47,310 nucleotides of DNA from DASYYE01 sp035946955 (GCA_035946955.1 DASYYE010000175.1:1-47310), one strand, 5' to 3'; shown: positions 32,852 through 42,020, counted from the first letter of the stretch. The notes: a model not told the origin generated them from the letters alone. A program made the numbers and translations.

Positions 32852-35662
32852 GTGCGGCTCGTCAGCCTGCGCCGCCTGAGCGGACCGAACATCTACACGT
32901 CCCGCCCGGTGACGGTCGCCCGGCTCGAACTCGGCGACCTGACCGGCCAGGAGGTCTCCGAGTACGACGGCGCCAGCGAGCGGCTGGTGTCCGTGCTGCC
33001 TGGACTGGCCGACCACCACTGCGCCACCGGGCGGGCGGGCGGGTTCCTGCGGGCGATGGCACAGGGGACGTACTTCGGCCACCTGACCGAGCATGTCGCG
33101 CTGGAACTGTCGGGGCTGGCAGGCCGGGACGTGTACTTCGGGCGCACGGTGTGGGCGGGCGCGGACGGCTGCTACGACGTCGTGATGGAGTGCCCGGCCG
33201 ATGAGCCCGAGGACTGCACTGTCCCCCGTGACCTGCTCCTGCTCGCCATCCACGTCGTCAAAGAGGTCATCGCCGGGCGCACCCCGCAGGCCGAGGCCAC
33301 CCTGACCGGGATCAGGCAGGCCGTCGAGGAGTCGAGCCTGGGCGTGAGCACAGCGGCACTCGCCGACGCCGCCCGCCGCCGCGGCATCCCAGTGCGCCGG
33401 GTCGGGCAGCTGAGCATGCTCCGGCTGGGGTACGGCTGTCACCGCCGGCTCGTGTGGGCGGCACTGACCGACCAGACCTCGGCCGTGGCCGTGGACATAG
33501 CCGCCGACAAGCTGCTCGCCAAGCAGCTCCTCACCGCCGCTGGGGTGCCGGTGCCCGAGGGGGTGCTCACCCGGACCCCGGCGCAGGCAGCTGAGGCGGT
33601 CAGCAGGCTGGGGCCGCCAGTGGTGGTCAAGCCACGCGACGGCAACCAGGGAAGCGGCGTCACGGCCGGGGTGATGACCGCGGGCCAGGCCGCCGAGGCC
33701 TACCAGCGCGCCGCCGTACATGGCCCCGAGGTCATCGTCGAGAAACACGTGCCCGGCTCCGACTTCCGGGTGCTCGTCATCGATGGGCGCGTCATCGCCG
33801 CGGCCCGCCTCCGGCCGGCCGGGGTGACCGGCGACGGGGCACACGACATCCAGGCGCTGGTGGACGCGGCCAACACCGACCCGCGACGCGGCCCAGGGCA
33901 CGCCCGCCCACTGACCCGGATCGACCTCGACAGCGAGGCACTGGCCTACCTTGCCGGACAAGGGCTCAGTCCGCGCTCGGTGCCGGGCCCCGGTGAGGTG
34001 GTCACCCTGCGCCGCAACGCCAACCTCACGACCGGTGGGACCAGCACGGACGTCACGGACAGCGTCCACCCGGACGTGGCGGCGATGTGCTGCCGCGCCG
34101 TTGCCGTGGCCGGCCTCGACGTGTGTGGCCTGGACCTGCGTCTCACCGACATCTCCGCCCCCATGGCGGATCCCGGCAGCGGCGCCGTCATCGAACTGAA
34201 CGCCGCACCGGGCCTGCGGATGCACCTCGCACCGAGCACCGGGCGCTCCCGCGACGTCGCCGGAGCGGTCATTGACCGGCTGTTCCCGCCCGGCGTGCCC
34301 GCACGGACCCCGGTGGTGTCGGTGACTGGGACCAACGGGAAGACCACCACGGCCCGGATGATCGCCCACATACTCAGCCAGGCCGGGGTGCGGGTGGGCC
34401 TGGCCACCACCGATGGCGTGTCCATCGGCGGCCGCTGCATCCACGATGGCGACTCGGCCGGCCCTCGCTCCGCCACGATGGTGCTGGACGACACCAGCGT
34501 GGAGGCGGCGGTGCTGGAGACCGCCCGTGGCGGGATAGTCAGGCGCGGGCTCGGCTATGACAAAGCCGACGTGGCGGTACTCACCAACATCAGCGCCGAC
34601 CACCTCGGCATGGACGGTATCGACGACCTCGACGGCCTCACCGAAGCCAAGGCACTGGTCGCCGAGGAGATCCGCCCGGGCGGCACGCTGGTACTCAACG
34701 CCGACGACGCCCGGACCGCCGCGCTCGCGAACCGCCCCGCCGTATGCGAGCGCAACCCGAAGGTCAGGTACTTCAGCCTGGACGGCCGCAACCCGCTGGT
34801 CCTGACCCACCGCCTGCGCGGTGGCGCCACCTGCGAGCTGCGCGAGCGCACTCTGGTGGAGACCCGAGGCAGTGAGGAGACCCCACTGCTCACGGTGGAC
34901 GAGTTGCCTGGGTCGTTCGGCGGCTTCGCCTCGCACGTGGTCGCCAATGCCCTGGCGGCGTGCGCCGCGTGCCGGGCACTGGGCGTGAGCGTGAAGGACA
35001 TCCGCCAGGCCCTGCTGTCCTTTACGCCGTCGCAGGCCAACCCGGGCCGGGGCAACGCCTACCTGGTGGCGGGCACGCCGGTGGTGGTCGACTACGGCCA
35101 CAACCAGGCGGCACTGCACGCCATGGGCCGGCTGCTGGCCGACGCGTGGGGTGGCGACCCGGTGGCTGCGGTCACGCTGCCCGGGGACCGCCGCGACGAC
35201 CTGGTCGAGAAGAGCGCGGCGGCGCTTGCGGCCTGGTTCCGCCGCGTGGTCGTGTACGAGGACTCCGACCGGCGCGGCAGGCAGCCCGGGGAGATGACCA
35301 AGCTGATCAGCGCCACACTGGCCGCCAAGCGCCCGGGAGTGGCGGTGTCGCGGGCCAGCGGGCCGGAGAGCGCTCTGCATGCCGCCCTGGCCCTGGGCTC
35401 ACGCTGTGACCCCATCCTGTTCATCTACGAGAAGCTGGCCCCCGTGCGCGAGACGCTGCGGACCCTCGGCGCCGTCCCCTGGGCAGGCGGGTTAGCGAGC
35501 CCAGGGGACCAAGAGCGCTGCTGTTATGAGTGGAGGATGGCCGCGGCCACCAGCTGTGCCATGCCGCGCTCGCCCAGCGCGTTCGGGTGGACCGGTGCCG
35601 CCGGTGCGGTAGGCACGATGCCCTCGATCCACTTGACCCCTTCCAGCTGGCAGAAGTCGTGA
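32852..35662 (+). CDS. cphA: cyanophycin synthetase, with C-terminal readthrough tail
   Basis: The protein is 936 residues as read. It polymerises Asp and Arg into cyanophycin, a nitrogen/carbon reserve. The N-terminal domain (about 1-160) contains SGPNIYTSRPV. The ATP-grasp domain (about 215-480) has VVVKPRDGNQGSGV and adds Asp. The Mur ligase-like domain (from about 490) has P-loop GTNGKTTT, NISADHLGMDGI and VDYGHNQAAL and adds Arg. GTG 32852 follows GAGGGGG. About the last 55-60 residues, after TLGAVPWAG, do not resemble the family. There the frame runs through a terminator hairpin and 139 bases antisense to the SGNH esterase gene, so the native end was probably near 35495 and one base may have been lost or gained. 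Confidence 0.93.
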   Translation: MRLVSLRRLSGPNIYTSRPVTVARLELGDLTGQEVSEYDGASERLVSVLPGLADHHCATGRAGGFLRAMAQGTYFGHLTEHVALELSGLAGRDVYFGRTVWAGADGCYDVVMECPADEPEDCTVPRDLLLLAIHVVKEVIAGRTPQAEATLTGIRQAVEESSLGVSTAALADAARRRGIPVRRVGQLSMLRLGYGCHRRLVWAALTDQTSAVAVDIAADKLLAKQLLTAAGVPVPEGVLTRTPAQAAEAVSRLGPPVVVKPRDGNQGSGVTAGVMTAGQAAEAYQRAAVHGPEVIVEKHVPGSDFRVLVIDGRVIAAARLRPAGVTGDGAHDIQALVDAANTDPRRGPGHARPLTRIDLDSEALAYLAGQGLSPRSVPGPGEVVTLRRNANLTTGGTSTDVTDSVHPDVAAMCCRAVAVAGLDVCGLDLRLTDISAPMADPGSGAVIELNAAPGLRMHLAPSTGRSRDVAGAVIDRLFPPGVPARTPVVSVTGTNGKTTTARMIAHILSQAGVRVGLATTDGVSIGGRCIHDGDSAGPRSATMVLDDTSVEAAVLETARGGIVRRGLGYDKADVAVLTNISADHLGMDGIDDLDGLTEAKALVAEEIRPGGTLVLNADDARTAALANRPAVCERNPKVRYFSLDGRNPLVLTHRLRGGATCELRERTLVETRGSEETPLLTVDELPGSFGGFASHVVANALAACAACRALGVSVKDIRQALLSFTPSQANPGRGNAYLVAGTPVVVDYGHNQAALHAMGRLLADAWGGDPVAAVTLPGDRRDDLVEKSAAALAAWFRRVVVYEDSDRRGRQPGEMTKLISATLAAKRPGVAVSRASGPESALHAALALGSRCDPILFIYEKLAPVRETLRTLGAVPWAGGLASPGDQERCCYEWRMAAATSCAMPRSPSAFGWTGAAGAVGTMPSIHLTPSSWQKS
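35474..35509. terminator. 11-bp terminator hairpin inside the cphA 3' frame
   Basis: GTCCCCTGGGC (35474-35484) pairs perfectly with 35499-35509 around a 14-base loop. It is correctly placed as a shared terminator for convergent cphA and SGNH genes. The loop contains a TAG one frame away from the cphA reading frame. Confidence 0.75.
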
Positions 35663-36447
35663 CCGATGCTGGCGGTGTAGGTGTCCACGTACGTCGCGCC
35701 GTTGGCGACGGCCTGCGCTGCGAGCATGCTGTTGAGGCTCTTCTCGGCACCACGCAGGTAGGGCACGTCACCGAAGGCTATGGGCACGAACGGCCAGCAG
35801 CCGTCATTGGCGTTGGGCAGGATGTCGGGGTAGCCGACCAGGAACACCTGGGCGTTCGGGGCGTGCTGGTGGACCGCCTGCAGCACAGCGGCCACCTTCG
35901 GCGCGGCGGCGTTGATCGCCTGCTCGAGTTGGTCGGTTCCGCCCGATGTGTAGTGGCTCTTGCACGGTGAGCCGAACGGGTTGGTGAAGCTGAGGCTGGA
36001 GCAGGTGACGACGATGTTGGCGAAGTTGATGTCGTTGCCGCCGATGCCTACGGTCACCACGGACGTAGCGGACGACAGGGCGTCGACCTGCGGCGGGTTG
36101 GTGCCGAACGTCACCCCTTGCGGCCCGGTGATGTTGGCGGTGGTGGCGCCCGAGCAGCTCACGTCGGTGAACGACGCCGCGCCGATGGCCTGGGCCACCA
36201 GGGACGGGTAGTCATGGTCGGAGCGCAGGCACCCCGCCGGGGAGCCGGTCTGGTCGGGGATGAGCGGTCCGGAGGTGTAGGAGTCTCCCAGGGCCGCATA
36301 GACCGGCCCGGTGCTGGCGCTGGCGGCCCCGGACAGGGCCGTGACCGTCAGTCCGACAGCGGCCGAGGCCACGAACAATCGCGGTGCCCTGGCAAATAGG
36401 CGGCGTACGGCCGGGGGTGGGGCCGGCGGGCGGGTGGCGAGGCGCAT
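35524..36447 (-). CDS. secreted SGNH/GDSL-family esterase or lipase
   Basis: The 307-residue protein has an N-terminal export signal (basic start, hydrophobic LFVASAAVGLTVTALSG, ASA). The mature part shows block I GDSYTSG (Ser56), block III GIGGNDINFA and block V with His287 in APVHPNALGE. Six cysteines probably form three disulfides, as in Streptomyces secreted GDSL esterases. It hydrolyses ester or lipid substrates outside the cell. ATG 36447 was chosen because AAGGGAG lies 6 bases upstream; ATG 36462 is the alternative. Its 3' end is covered antisense by the tail of cphA. Confidence 0.92.
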   Translation of the reverse strand: MRLATRPPAPPPAVRRLFARAPRLFVASAAVGLTVTALSGAASASTGPVYAALGDSYTSGPLIPDQTGSPAGCLRSDHDYPSLVAQAIGAASFTDVSCSGATTANITGPQGVTFGTNPPQVDALSSATSVVTVGIGGNDINFANIVVTCSSLSFTNPFGSPCKSHYTSGGTDQLEQAINAAAPKVAAVLQAVHQHAPNAQVFLVGYPDILPNANDGCWPFVPIAFGDVPYLRGAEKSLNSMLAAQAVANGATYVDTYTASIGHDFCQLEGVKWIEGIVPTAPAAPVHPNALGERGMAQLVAAAILHS

Positions 36448-36518
36448 GAGGGCTCCCTTCATGTCCCCTTGTTACTGGGGGGTAATCAGATCATGAACTT
36501 CCCCTAAAAGGCCGTCAA

Positions 36519-36540
36519 TGGGCAGGTTGGCCCCTGCCCA
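36519..36540. other. 8-bp hairpin in divergent promoter region
   Basis: TGGGCAGG (36519-36526) pairs with CCTGCCCA (36533-36540) around 6 bases. It lies between the divergent SGNH and AspRS-like genes. A second, looser GGCTGCC/GGCAGCC pair (36601-36607, 36629-36635) lies just before the AspRS-like ribosome binding site. The role is unknown. Confidence 0.4.
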
Positions 36541-36654
36541 AGCCCAGGTAAATGACCTCCCGGGACTAACACAGCAAAAACCGCTCGGAGGACCGGCGCT
36601 GGCTGCCGTACTGTGTCCGGATCACGGGGGCAGCCAATCCGGGGAGCACGCCAG

Positions 36655-37962
36655 ATGCCCAGAACCAAGGTCTGCGACCTGCGCAGCCACCTCGACGAGA
36701 CCGTGACCGTCTGCGGCTGGGTGGACACACTCCGGCTGCAGCGCACGATGCAGTTCGTGGTACTGCGAGAGCCCAGCGGAATGGTCCAGGTCACGAACAG
36801 GCGCAGCCAGCAGAACGGCACTGAGCAGGTCATCGAGTCACTGACACCGCAGTCCGCAGTGGCCGTCACCGGCCGGGTGGTGGACAACCCCATCGTCAAG
36901 CTGGGGGCCCTGGAACTGATCCCCGACCACGTCGAGGTGCTGGGCCGCGCGGAGGCGCCGCTGCCGATCGACGAGAACTCCGGCCCGGAGCCACGGCTCG
37001 CCTGGCGCTACCTGGACGTGCGGCTGCGTCCCGCGGCCAGGCTGGTCTTTGACATCGCTACCACGCTCGAACAGGGCATGCGGGAGTTCGCCTACGGCCA
37101 GGGCTTCACCGAGGTCCACACACCCAAGCTCATGGGGACGGCGTCGGAGTCCGGAGCCGAGGTCTTCACGGTGGGCTACTTCGGCAGGACCGCGTACCTC
37201 GCCCAGTCACCGCAGTTCTACAAGCAGATGGCGGTCGCCGCAGGGATTGAGCGCGTCTTCGAGGTGGGCCCGGTCTTCCGGGCCGAGCCGTCCTACACCG
37301 CACGTCATTCGACAGAGTTCACCGGCGTCGATGTCGAGATGGCCTGGGTCAGCGGTGTCGAGGACGTCATGGCGTTCCAGGAGCAGATGCTGGCCCACGC
37401 CATCGCCGCGGTGGCACGTGCCCACGGGCCAGCGGTGCGGGAGACCTTCGGGGTGGACATCACGGTGCCGACGGTCCCCTTCCCCCGTCTTCCCATGGCC
37501 ACTGCCCTCCAGGTGCTGCGGAAGCAGGGATGGGACCCGGCTGGCAGCAGGGAAGACCTCGACGCGGAGGGTGAACGCCGGGTCTGTGACCACGTCAGCG
37601 CCCAGACGGGCCACGAGTTCGTGTTCGTCACGCACTTCCCGGCCAGTGTGCGGCCCTTCTACCACATGCGCCCGCCCGGCCGGCCGGAGGAGACGCTCAG
37701 CTACGACCTGCTGTGGCAGGGACTGGAGGTCACCACGGGGGCACAGCGTGAGCACCGCCACGACGTGCTCTGCGCGCAGGCCACAGAAAAGGGCATGGAC
37801 CTGGCACCCCTACAGGGCTACCTGGACGCCTTCCGGTACGGCATGCCCCCGCATGGGGGGTTCGGGCTCGGGCTCGCCCGGATGCTCATGGTCATGCTTG
37901 GGCTCGAGTCGCTGCGCGAGGCCAGTTTCCTATTCCGCAGCCCCAACCACCTGACCCCCTGA
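36655..37962 (+). CDS. archaeal-type aspartyl-tRNA synthetase-like protein
   Basis: The 435-residue class IIb synthetase has an N-terminal OB-fold (about 1-100, CGWVDTLRLQRTMQFVVLRE) and a catalytic domain with SPQFYKQM (185-192), motif 2 FRAEPSYTARHSTEF (208-222) and DVEMAW. It lacks the GAD insertion of the bacterial enzyme (about 590 residues), so it belongs to the shorter archaeal or AspRS2 type, often able to charge both tRNA-Asp and tRNA-Asn. Motif 3 is altered: GFGLGLAR has Ala408 where the family has Glu, and the usual FPRD-x-R-R-L-T-P end reads FLFRSPNHLTP. It may be a paralogue with a specialised role. GGGGAG lies 8 bases before ATG 36655. It is near the cyanophycin genes. Confidence 0.83.
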   Translation: MPRTKVCDLRSHLDETVTVCGWVDTLRLQRTMQFVVLREPSGMVQVTNRRSQQNGTEQVIESLTPQSAVAVTGRVVDNPIVKLGALELIPDHVEVLGRAEAPLPIDENSGPEPRLAWRYLDVRLRPAARLVFDIATTLEQGMREFAYGQGFTEVHTPKLMGTASESGAEVFTVGYFGRTAYLAQSPQFYKQMAVAAGIERVFEVGPVFRAEPSYTARHSTEFTGVDVEMAWVSGVEDVMAFQEQMLAHAIAAVARAHGPAVRETFGVDITVPTVPFPRLPMATALQVLRKQGWDPAGSREDLDAEGERRVCDHVSAQTGHEFVFVTHFPASVRPFYHMRPPGRPEETLSYDLLWQGLEVTTGAQREHRHDVLCAQATEKGMDLAPLQGYLDAFRYGMPPHGGFGLGLARMLMVMLGLESLREASFLFRSPNHLTP

Positions 37963-38017
37963 GCGGGGCGGCCACGAGAGGCACACCCACCGCGTGTCGC
38001 CATGATGATGACTCTCA

Positions 38018-38033
38018 GTAGTGATATGACTAC
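38018..38033. promoter_or_regulatory. possible operator upstream of the MarR gene
   Basis: GTAGT (38018-38022) and ACTAC (38029-38033) form a 5-bp inverted repeat around 6 bases, within an AT-rich stretch (38001-38047) about 60 bases before the MarR-like start. MarR proteins often bind such palindromes in their own promoter. Confidence 0.3.
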
Positions 38034-38092
38034 GGAGGATTACTGTCATCGGAGCTGGTGACACGCGTCCCCGCTGACAGAAGGGGTGTGCC

Positions 38093-38698
38093 ATGCGCCG
38101 CAGCTGGTGGAGCGCCCGTGACCTTCTCATCGATCTAGGTCAGCGCGGTGCAGCAACATTGCAGAAAAGCAACCTGGTCTCATACCGGAATGGCGGAACG
38201 GTTACCGAGGTGCCGAGCGCGGTGTACCCGTTCGGGGATGTCCTCGCGCTGGCCCGCCAGAGCTGGCTCGACGAGATGGCCAGCCGCCTGGAGGCACGCG
38301 GCTACCCCGGTTACCACCGCAGCGACGCCGCCGCACTGCGGCTGCTGGCGCGCGGGCCGCTCGCTGTCGGCCAGTTCGGCGCCGCCCTGGGCATCACCCG
38401 CCAGGCCGCGCGCAAAACCGCAGCCGGCCTCCAGCAGCGCGGCTATGCCACCACTGCCCGCGACCCCCACGACGCCCGGCAGCTCAACATCACCCTCACC
38501 CCGGCCGGCCACGACTACGCCCAGGCCATGACCGCCGTGATCGCCGAGCTCAACCGCGATGTCGCCAGCCGCGCCGACCCAGCCCAGCTTGCGGCAGCCG
38601 ACACCGTGCTGCGCGCCGCACTGTTCGACGACAGCACCCAGCAACGAGCCCACCAGCTGCCACGTCCCCGCTCGCCAGGGCAGTCTGAACAGCTTTAG
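38093..38698 (+). CDS. MarR-family winged-helix regulator
   Basis: In this 201-residue protein, residues about 45-180 form a MarR-like winged helix: LRLLARGPLAVGQFGAALGI, the recognition helix TRQAARKTAAGLQQRGYA, the wing RDPHDARQLNITLTPAG, and dimerisation helices on both sides. The first about 40 residues are an unusual extension. ATG 38093 has AAGGGG with 7-base spacing. It probably regulates itself or the membrane protein gene 29 bases downstream. The ligand is unknown. Confidence 0.8.
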   Translation: MRRSWWSARDLLIDLGQRGAATLQKSNLVSYRNGGTVTEVPSAVYPFGDVLALARQSWLDEMASRLEARGYPGYHRSDAAALRLLARGPLAVGQFGAALGITRQAARKTAAGLQQRGYATTARDPHDARQLNITLTPAGHDYAQAMTAVIAELNRDVASRADPAQLAAADTVLRAALFDDSTQQRAHQLPRPRSPGQSEQL

Positions 38699-38727
38699 GC
38701 GGTGCCGACTGGTGGTAGGTTCCAGCC

Positions 38728-40155
38728 GTGTCCGCGTCTGAACTCCGCGCGCCCGGCCAGGCCGCCGGGTCCGGGGCGCACCTGCCATCGGTCGCGGGCC
38801 ACACCATCCGCACCGTGCTCGCCGACCTGTTCCCGGCTCCAGCCGAACCAGCGTCCCGCACTGGCCGCGTGCGCTGGGTGTCCGCGCTGGTCCAGGTCGT
38901 CGTGGTCGCGCTCGGCGCACTGGCCATGCTGGCCCGTATCGGCAACAGGCCAGCCTGGGAGAGCATCTACGCCGAGGACCTCGGCATCTACCTGCCCCAG
39001 GCACTCGCGCATCCCTGGCAGCTGCTGCAGTCCTACGGTGGGTACCTGCAACTGGTCCCGCGGGTAATTGCCCAGGCCGCGGCGCTGGTGCCGGTCAGGG
39101 ACGCCGCGGCCGTGTTCGCGGCCGGCGGAGCTCTGGTCGCGTCCGGGTGTGGGCTGTTTGTCTACCACGCCAGCGCGGGCCAGGTGAGCTCGCGGTGGCT
39201 GCGTGCCCTGCTGGGCGTGTCAGTGGTGCTGCTGCCGGTGGCGCCGCTGGAGATCGCCGACAACGGCGTGAACTCGATCTGGTACCTGCTCGCCGCGCTG
39301 TTCTGGGCGGCGCTGTGGCGGCCGCGCACCAGAGGTGGCGCAGCCGTCGCGGCGGCGGTGGCGTTCGCCGCGGCGGCCTCGAGTTCGATCGCCCTGCTGT
39401 TCGCGCCGCTGTTCGTGGCCCGCGCGGTCGCGGTGCCCCGGCGCCCGCGCGAGCACGCGGCGACCGCCGGCTGGGCACTCGGCTGCCTGCTGCAGGTCGT
39501 AGCGATCCTGACCAGCCACCTGTCCCGGTTCAGCCCGCGTGACCCGCTCCACGCGGTGCTGTACTACGCGCACGACGTCTTGCTCCCGGCGCTGGGCTGG
39601 CACATTTCCTGGGGCCTGCGCCACGCCGTGGGAGTCACCGGCGCCACCGTGATCATGGGCGGCTTCATCGTCGTCGTTCTCGCTGTCGTGGTCCTCACCC
39701 AGCCCGGGCGGTGCCGGGTGTTCGTGGTGACCGCCGTAGCGACCGGCCTCGTGATCACGGCTTTCGCCTCTGTGTTTGGCTGGGGCGGGCCTGGCCTGCG
39801 AGTCACCCTGGGGGTGGAGCACGGCGCCCGGTACTCCACGGTGCCGATCCTGTTGCTCGATGCGGCACTGATCGTGGCGGCCGACGCCTATGCGCGCCGG
39901 TGGTGGCCGCATCGCAAGGCCGTCGTCGCGGTCGTCGCGCTGGTGGCGGTCCTGGGAGCCGGCTGGGCCACCGACTTCCGTTACCCAGTCCACCGCCTGT
40001 CTGGGCATGCGTCAGCCTGGAAACACACGGCCGACAAGTGGCTTCGCCACTGTCAGCACACGCCGGCGGGGACGATCACCGTCACCTTCCCTGACTGGTG
40101 GGCAGGAAAGGGCCACCTGGCCACCACGTTCAACTGCTCTAGCCTGCGCAGCTGA
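38728..40155 (+). CDS. polytopic membrane protein, GT-C-like
   Basis: The 475-residue protein has about ten transmembrane helices after a 45-residue cytoplasmic N-terminus. The first outer loop reads ESIYAEDLGIYLPQAL, with an acidic pair in the position used by GT-C glycosyltransferases, followed by LLQSYGGYLQLVPR. The C-terminal about 60 residues are soluble with two cysteines (about Cys at HCQHTP and FNCSS). The GTG start at 38728 has no clear ribosome binding site. The substrate is unknown; a wall-glycan or lipid-glycan role is a guess from the fold only. Confidence 0.65.
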   Translation: MSASELRAPGQAAGSGAHLPSVAGHTIRTVLADLFPAPAEPASRTGRVRWVSALVQVVVVALGALAMLARIGNRPAWESIYAEDLGIYLPQALAHPWQLLQSYGGYLQLVPRVIAQAAALVPVRDAAAVFAAGGALVASGCGLFVYHASAGQVSSRWLRALLGVSVVLLPVAPLEIADNGVNSIWYLLAALFWAALWRPRTRGGAAVAAAVAFAAAASSSIALLFAPLFVARAVAVPRRPREHAATAGWALGCLLQVVAILTSHLSRFSPRDPLHAVLYYAHDVLLPALGWHISWGLRHAVGVTGATVIMGGFIVVVLAVVVLTQPGRCRVFVVTAVATGLVITAFASVFGWGGPGLRVTLGVEHGARYSTVPILLLDAALIVAADAYARRWWPHRKAVVAVVALVAVLGAGWATDFRYPVHRLSGHASAWKHTADKWLRHCQHTPAGTITVTFPDWWAGKGHLATTFNCSSLRS

Positions 40156-40221
40156 CCCGTGGTGCGGGCGCGGTGGCAGGCTGCCTTGACGGTTCCGGCC
40201 GGGTGGGCTTGAGTACGACCC

Positions 40222-40617
40222 ATGTCTGATCAGCCGCCAGCGTTGCGCTGCTGGCATGCCGTGGTCGAGTCGAAGAACCTCGCTCTCTTGGATGAGTTGC
40301 TGGCTGATGAGGTGGTATTCCGGTCACCGGCGGTGTTCGCGCCACAGGCGGGCAAGGCGCTTACGACCAGCTACCTCAGCTCAGCACTGAAGGTGCTGGG
40401 GCCCTCGCTGCGCTATGTCAGCGAGTGGCATGACCATGCCAGCGCGGTCCTGGAGTTCGAGGCCGACCTCGATGGCGTCTATGTCCAGGGCGTGGACATC
40501 CTGCGCTGGAGCGGTGAGGAGAAGCTGGTCAGCTTCACGGTCATGGTGCGGCCGATGCGTGGGCTGCAGAAGCTGATCGAGCTGATGGCACTCCAGTTGG
40601 CCGCCGACCAGGCGTGA
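40222..40617 (+). CDS. NTF2/SnoaL-like domain protein
   Basis: The 131-residue single-domain protein has the cone-shaped NTF2-like fold. The N-terminal helix carries CWHAVVESKNLALLDELL, then DEVVFRSP, and the final strands DLDGVYVQGVDILRW and LVSFTVMVRPMRGLQKL are typical of the SnoaL-like group. Members are polyketide cyclases, small isomerases or binding proteins; no catalytic residues can be assigned. It converges on the Gfo/Idh gene. Confidence 0.8.
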   Translation: MSDQPPALRCWHAVVESKNLALLDELLADEVVFRSPAVFAPQAGKALTTSYLSSALKVLGPSLRYVSEWHDHASAVLEFEADLDGVYVQGVDILRWSGEEKLVSFTVMVRPMRGLQKLIELMALQLAADQA

Positions 40618-40730
40618 CCGGGGTCAGGCCTGGTACCTGGCCCGGCCCTCGCATCATCGAGACAGCGGTTCAGGTTACGAGCCGATGACCAGCGGCACAA
40701 TCAAATTCCTGGACACGCCCCACGGTTTGC

Positions 40731-41723
40731 TCATCCGTCCATGCCAGCGGCACCGGGCCGTGATGGCCAGCGGGTGGCCTGGGTAAGGCGCTGGTGGACG
40801 TCCAGGGTGAGCTCCAATGCAGGCAGGGCGCTGGCGGGCTCGATGAGGTTGTCGGCGCCGCCGGTCAGGCAGGCCAGGGTGTGGCCGATCGCCGCCGCGT
40901 AGGGTGGGCCGGCGTCCGGCAGGTCGATCGGCCGTTCCCCGTCGGCGGTGACTTCGGTGAGAGTGGCGGGGCCCTGGCCTGTGAACCCAGCGCGCATGGC
41001 GTACTCGAGCACCACGCCGGAAAAGGTGGCGCGCCAGCCACCGCGCATCCCGTAGGGCTGCGGCATCAGCGACGAGCTGGTGCACCGGGCGGACACCTCC
41101 GGGTAGCTGAGGAGGACCTCGGCGGCCGAGCCGCGGCCACCCGGGTCACCGGTCCCGGCTACGTGCACGGTGGCGGGCTGACCTAGCAGGCTGGTGACCA
41201 GGTCGAAGTCGGCGTGCATCATGTCCAGCGCCAGGGTGCCGAGGCCCAGGTCATATCCGGGCCACAGCAGCGCGGTGCGGCCTTCGATCTCCAGCACCCG
41301 CAGCGGCCCGAACCGCTGGTCAGTCACTGCTTGGCGCAGGTACTGGCTGGCGGGGCTGAACCGGGAGAACATGTCCACGAACGCCTGGCGCCCGGTGGCC
41401 TGCTGGGCGGCGATGACGCGGCGGGCGTCTTCCAGCGTGGTGGCCAGCGGCAGCTCGATGAACACGTCCTTGCCGGCCAGCATGGCCCGCACCGCGACGT
41501 CAGCGTGCAGCCGGGTGGGCAGGCAGATGTCCACCAGGTCCACCGAGGGATCGGTGATCAGGGCGTCCAGGTCAGTGGTGGTGGCGAACCCGAACTGGCC
41601 ACGGATCTCCGCCAGCTTCGCCGCGGTACGGCCGAACACGACCACCTCGTCAACATCGGGCCGCTGCGCGTAGGCGGCGGCGTGAGCCTGGCCGAAGCCG
41701 GTACCCAGCAAGGCAATCTTCAT
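40731..41723 (-). CDS. Gfo/Idh/MocA-family oxidoreductase with altered EKP motif
   Basis: In this 330-residue protein, the N-terminal Rossmann domain has GTGFGQAHA (residues 7-15) and LVDICLPTRLHADV. The substrate domain contains MFSRFSPASQYLRQAV and DMMHADFDLVTSLLG (the His usually important for catalysis). The conserved Glu-Lys-Pro motif that holds the catalytic Lys reads E90-L91-P92. It may therefore have lost normal dehydrogenase chemistry or use another residue. ATG 41723 lies 7 bases after GAGGTG. It diverges from the secreted beta-propeller gene. The sugar or inositol substrate is unknown. Confidence 0.85.
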   Translation of the reverse strand: MKIALLGTGFGQAHAAAYAQRPDVDEVVVFGRTAAKLAEIRGQFGFATTTDLDALITDPSVDLVDICLPTRLHADVAVRAMLAGKDVFIELPLATTLEDARRVIAAQQATGRQAFVDMFSRFSPASQYLRQAVTDQRFGPLRVLEIEGRTALLWPGYDLGLGTLALDMMHADFDLVTSLLGQPATVHVAGTGDPGGRGSAAEVLLSYPEVSARCTSSSLMPQPYGMRGGWRATFSGVVLEYAMRAGFTGQGPATLTEVTADGERPIDLPDAGPPYAAAIGHTLACLTGGADNLIEPASALPALELTLDVHQRLTQATRWPSRPGAAGMDG

Positions 41724-42020
41724 CACTGGTCACCTCTTTCGCGGCGGTCACACAGAGGCTGGTGTCTCGGCCGGACATTTGGTGGAACCGGATCGCTGAC
41801 CCCACGCTAAGCGCCGCCCAGGACAGAAATTTTTACGTCCGCACGGTACAGGGCAGCCCGAAATTATGACTTTGAGGGGTAATAGCGGAGGTTGCCGATA
41901 TGAGAGTTTTGTGCAGTCGGCCGTCTGGCTGGGGATGCCACGACGGGCGTGGGTGACCATCTCCCCGGCCCGCGGCGGTGGCGGCCGGCTTCAGCGGTGA
42001 GCAACCTGAGTGGAGGAACT

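Noticed and set aside
31886..35380. A 1164-codon open frame antisense to cphB/cphA
   Set aside because: It mirrors the codon bias of strongly supported genes on the other strand, has no ribosome binding site or recognisable domain, and is Gly/His/Arg-rich as expected of an antisense frame.
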